Shown piece by piece: positions 62,696-64,000 of a DNA stretch of 64,000 nt; within the stretch, counting starts at the first letter, position 1, and each line of letters opens with the position of its first letter. The notes under the pieces are model-generated. The model was not told the DNA's origin, did not search any database, and worked only from the letters and a program-made list of their open reading frames with translations. The stretch is taken from contig NC_079886.1 of NCBI RefSeq assembly GCF_029227915.1, positions 1,178,001-1,242,000 of the forward strand, read 5' to 3'. The translations under genes were made by a program, and so were the position numbers. The DNA is from Hydractinia symbiolongicarpus (lineage: Eukaryota; Cnidaria; Hydrozoa; Anthoathecata; Hydractiniidae).

Positions 62696-63680
62696 CGTTC
62701 GTGAAATGAGTTTACTCCCTGGGTACGTTCTTTGTATACTTTTGACTATATGGGCCGAGTACGGGATTTACGGGAAATCGCGGTTTTCGTTTGCCGGCGA
62801 TTAAACTTCTTTTATTCAGCGTCTCATCAAAAATGAAAAAGTTTTTGAAAACTACAAGCCTCATGCGTTTTAGTGGTGAAAAAATAATTTAAAAAATCGT
62901 TCGTGAAATGAGTTTACTCCCTGGGTACGTTCTTTGTATACTTTTGACTATATGGGCCGAGTACGGGATTTACGGGAAATCGCGGTTTTCGTTTGCCGGC
63001 GATTAAACTTCTTTTATTCAGCGTCTCATCAAAAATGAAAAAGTTTTTGAAAACTACAAGTCTCATGCGTTTTAGTGGTGAAAAAATAATTAAAAAAAAA
63101 TCGTTCGGGAAATGAATTTACTCCCTGGGTACTTTCTTTTATACATTCGACTATACGGGCCAAGTCCGGGATTTACGGGAAATCGCGGGTTTTCGTTTGC
63201 CGGCGATTAAACTTCATTTATTCAGCGTCTCATCAAAAATGAAAACATTTTTGAAAACTACAAGTCTCATGCGTTTTATTGGTGAAAAAATAATTTAAAA
63301 AATCGTTCGTGAAATGAGTTTACTCCATGGGTACTTTCTTTGTATACTTTTGACTATATGGGCCGAGTACGGGATTTACGGGAAATCGCGGTTTTCGTTT
63401 GCCGGCGATTAAACTTCTTTTATTCAGCGTCTCATCAAAAATGAAAAAATTTTTGAAAACTACAAGTCTCATGCGTTTTAGTGGTGAAAAAATAATTTAA
63501 AAAATCGTTCGGGAAATGAATTTCCTCCCTAGGTACTTTCTTTTATACATTCGACTATACGGGCCAAGTCCGGGATTTACAGGAAATCGCGGGTTTTCGT
63601 TTGCCGGCGATTAAACTTCTTTTATTCAGCGTCTCATCAAAAACGAAAACATTTTTGAAAACTACAAGTCTCATGCGTTT
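62696..63680 (+). repeat. Single- and two-monomer duplications
   Basis: The CGTTCGTGAAATGAG, GGGTACGTTC, GACTATATGGGCC, ATCGCGGTTTTCG monomer at 62696 is repeated immediately at about 62898. A two-monomer unit then recurs about 403 bp apart, from about 63081 and 63484, with GAATTTACTCC or GAATTTCCTCC, CCAAGTCCGGG and TTTTATTGGTG. Confidence 0.75.
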
Positions 63681-63689
63681 TATTGGTGA

Positions 63690-64000
63690 AAAAATAATTT
63701 AAAAAATCGTTCGGGAAATGAGTTTACTCCTTGAGTACTTTCTTTGTATACTTTTGACTGTACGGGCCGAGTACCGGATTTACAAAAAATCGCGGGTTTT
63801 CGTTTGCCGGCGATTAAACTTCTTAAATTCAGCGTCTTATCAAAAATGAAAACATTTTTGAAAACTACAAGCCTCATGCGTTTTAGTGGTGAAAAAATAA
63901 TTTAAAAAATCGTTCTGAAAATGAGTTTACTCACAGGGTACTTTCTTTGTATACATTCGACTATAGGGGCCAGCCCGGGATTTACAGGAAATAGCGGGTT
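63690..64000 (+). repeat. Start of a third copy of the 60.47-kb segment, cut by the window end
   Basis: From about 63690 the sequence matches 60462-60772, including GACTGTACGGGCC, TTTACAAAAAATCG, CTTCTTAAATTC and CAAGCCTCATG. One difference was seen near the end (CTATAGGGG versus CTATAAGGG). The copy continues beyond the window. Confidence 0.8.

Larger units (their letters stand above)
1..64000 (+). repeat. 203-bp tandem satellite array filling the whole window
   Basis: Every part of the window can be read as head-to-tail copies of one unit of about 202-204 bp. Landmarks in order within each unit are CGTTCGGGAAATGAG (or CGTTCTGAAAATGAG), a GTATAC/TATAC region, ACTATACGGGCC, GGGATTTAC, GTTTGCCGGCGATTAAAC, AGCGTCTCATC or AGCGTCTTCTC, ACTACAAGTCTCATGCG, and an A/T-rich tail ending TAATTTAAAAAAT. 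The array is forward throughout except 49278-50669. No unrelated insertion longer than a few bases was found, and neither window edge is an array boundary. The length is not a multiple of three, so no reading frame can run through successive units. A centromeric or pericentromeric role is inferred from array size and HOR structure; nothing in the sequence proves it. Confidence 0.97.
58255..64000 (+). repeat. Domain III: diverged monomers
   Basis: Monomers here show many variants not seen to the left: GGGCCAAGCCCGGG, TCACTCGCGAAATTAG, GGGGGTCTTTTTCCCGGCG, GCCGGAGATCAAAC, CTTCTTAAATTCAGCG, TTTACAAAAAATCGCGGG, CGTTCGTGAAATGAG and GACTATATGGGCC. This higher diversity is what is usually found near array edges or in older, poorly homogenised sequence. 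No array end is reached in the window. Confidence 0.8.

Noticed and set aside
1-64000. CRISPR array or bacterial repeat locus
   Set aside because: The repeats are directly adjacent with no unique spacers, the unit is about 203 bp, no cas-like gene is present, and the HOR structure is typical of eukaryotic satellites.
1-64000. Assigning the satellite to a named species or satellite family
   Set aside because: I do not recognise the monomer. Composition hints at an invertebrate, but a database search of the consensus monomer would be needed; a strong hit to a described satellite would settle it.

Overview
The whole 64-kb window is one uninterrupted tandem satellite array. No gene, RNA gene, transposable element, CRISPR array or bacterial-type operon is visible. 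The basic unit is about 202-204 bp (203 bp in the reference copy at 51361-51563), so the window holds roughly 315 monomers. This implies a eukaryotic chromosome, probably centromeric, pericentromeric or other heterochromatic DNA in a long-read assembly. I do not recognise the satellite and cannot name the species. The reference monomer is about 37% GC. I count 13 CpG in it, against about 7 expected from its base composition. That argues against long-term germline CpG methylation, so an invertebrate such as an insect is more likely than a vertebrate or a typical plant. This is inference only.

Monomers fall into recurring subtypes. A has a TTCGACTATACGGG core and a CGGGATTT/AAATCCCG dyad. B has GAGTACGGG and TTTGCCGGCG. 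C has CTGAAAATGAG, GCCAGGG, TTCGGTTGTC and TTCTAGTGGTGCAG. D has TACTCTC, GATTATACGGGTCGTGTCC and often AATATTGTT. A further B-like form, B2, has CGCGGATTTTCG and a pure A-tract/T-tract.

Domain I (1-49240) is a mosaic of A, B, C, D and B2 arranged in nested higher-order repeats (HORs): 3-, 5-, 6-, 7-, 9-, 11-, 13-, 15-, 18- and 35-monomer periods can be read from recurring subtype markers. The largest is a nearly identical 7.09-kb tandem duplication (12624-19709 and 19710-26796). At 49241-50669 the array flips: a 37-bp scrambled spacer is followed by about 1.39 kb (seven monomers) in reverse orientation, flanked by 141-bp nearly perfect palindromic arms. Domain II (50670 to about 58.25 kb) is in forward orientation again, lacks intact C monomers and has its own 5- and 7-monomer HORs. 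Domain III (about 58.25-64 kb) holds more diverged monomers, as expected near an array edge or in older sequence, but still carries a recent 1406-bp duplication.

The most interesting signals are these. (1) The inversion has a templated, microhomology-type junction. (2) Subtype switches repeatedly fall in one short core, ACTATACGGGCC(GAG), which is also the junction of the 7.09-kb duplication and is the piece inserted at the inversion breakpoint. (3) Short dyads are intact or broken according to monomer subtype. (4) An A-tract/T-tract junction slides between copies while total tract length stays fixed. All short open reading frames in the window are by-products of the repeat.
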